A program made the translations under genes and the position numbers. A stretch of 32,351 bases of DNA, from contig DUMC01000161.1 in NCBI GenBank assembly GCA_012840075.1, positions 1-32,351 of the forward strand, given 5' to 3'. Source of the stretch: Clostridiaceae bacterium (GTDB taxonomy: Bacteria; Bacillota; Clostridia; Acetivibrionales; DUMC01). Below, piece after piece: positions 32,312 through 32,351 of this stretch. The notes under the pieces were generated by a model. The model searched no databases, had not been told where the DNA came from, and saw nothing but the letters and a program-made list of their open reading frames with translations. Each line of letters starts with the position of its first letter. The first letter of the stretch is position 1.

Positions 32312-32351
32312 ATGGCTAAAAAGCGATACAGTACAGAATTCATTGAACAGG
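32312..32351 (+). CDS. IS3-family transposase OrfA, 5' end only
   Basis: ATG at 32312 after CAGGGGG; the only visible residues are MAKKRYSTEFIEQ. This is the usual start of IS3/IS150-group OrfA helix-turn-helix proteins (KKRYSxEFKEQ). The gene runs out of the window. The element's left end is probably the AGCCCCCTATTGGG region near 32235-32248, just past the broken DUF4367 fragment. Confidence 0.65.
   Translation, partial: MAKKRYSTEFIEQ

Noticed and set aside
1-32351. CRISPR array, tRNA or rRNA genes
   Set aside because: No regularly spaced repeats, cloverleaf sequences or rRNA-like segments were seen on either strand.

Overview
The window is AT-rich DNA from a low-GC Gram-positive bacterium, most likely an anaerobic Clostridia member of the cellulolytic/spore-forming kind. 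The reasons are strong AGGAGG-type ribosome sites, frequent TTG/GTG starts, a YesM/YesN two-component pair next to an LplABC-type sugar transporter, a clostridial ECF sigma/anti-sigma pair, a Hol-Tox type small toxin, and IS256, ISL3, IS630, IS3 and IS200/IS605 remnants. No rRNA, tRNA or CRISPR array was seen.

1-8850: a carbohydrate uptake locus on the + strand. It holds an AraC-type response regulator and a YesM-type sensor kinase (overlapping TAATG), then two ABC permeases behind their own promoter and a 15-bp palindrome, then a lipoprotein solute-binding gene broken by one frameshift, then a 613-residue protein of unknown function, closed by a clear terminator at 8799-8846. The sensor pair probably controls the transporter.

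9030-15451: the most interesting part. A tight three-gene operon behind a good extended -10 promoter encodes a DUF6361-like protein, a protein with two phospholipase-D-like HxK...(G)SxN motifs, and a 1085-residue SF2/SNF2-like helicase. Helicase, PLD nuclease and a DUF partner together look like a stand-alone anti-phage or anti-plasmid system. I cannot match the set to a named system.

15452-23175: mostly a gene graveyard. It contains a decayed CPBP membrane protein, a fibronectin-III fragment, a TnpB 3' end with an omega-RNA-like right end, an IS256 fragment, an IS630 fragment, a truncated AraC regulator, GNAT fragments and a chimeric GNAT gene. Intact within it are an ECF transporter S component plus DUF1893 pair with an elaborate leader (twin hairpins plus terminator, a riboswitch candidate) and a HEAT-like protein.

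23176-32351: an ECF sigma factor and its membrane partner, a TIGR04076 protein, an intact CPBP protease, more IS200/IS605 debris, a single-pass membrane protein, a YdcF protein, an ISL3 fragment, a small Hol-Tox toxin, and a secreted-plus-membrane protein pair of unknown function. The window ends in the first codons of an IS3-type orfA that appears to have inserted beside or into a DUF4367 remnant. Small exact tandem duplications (14, 16 and 32 bp) recur inside the decayed genes and explain some of the frameshifts.
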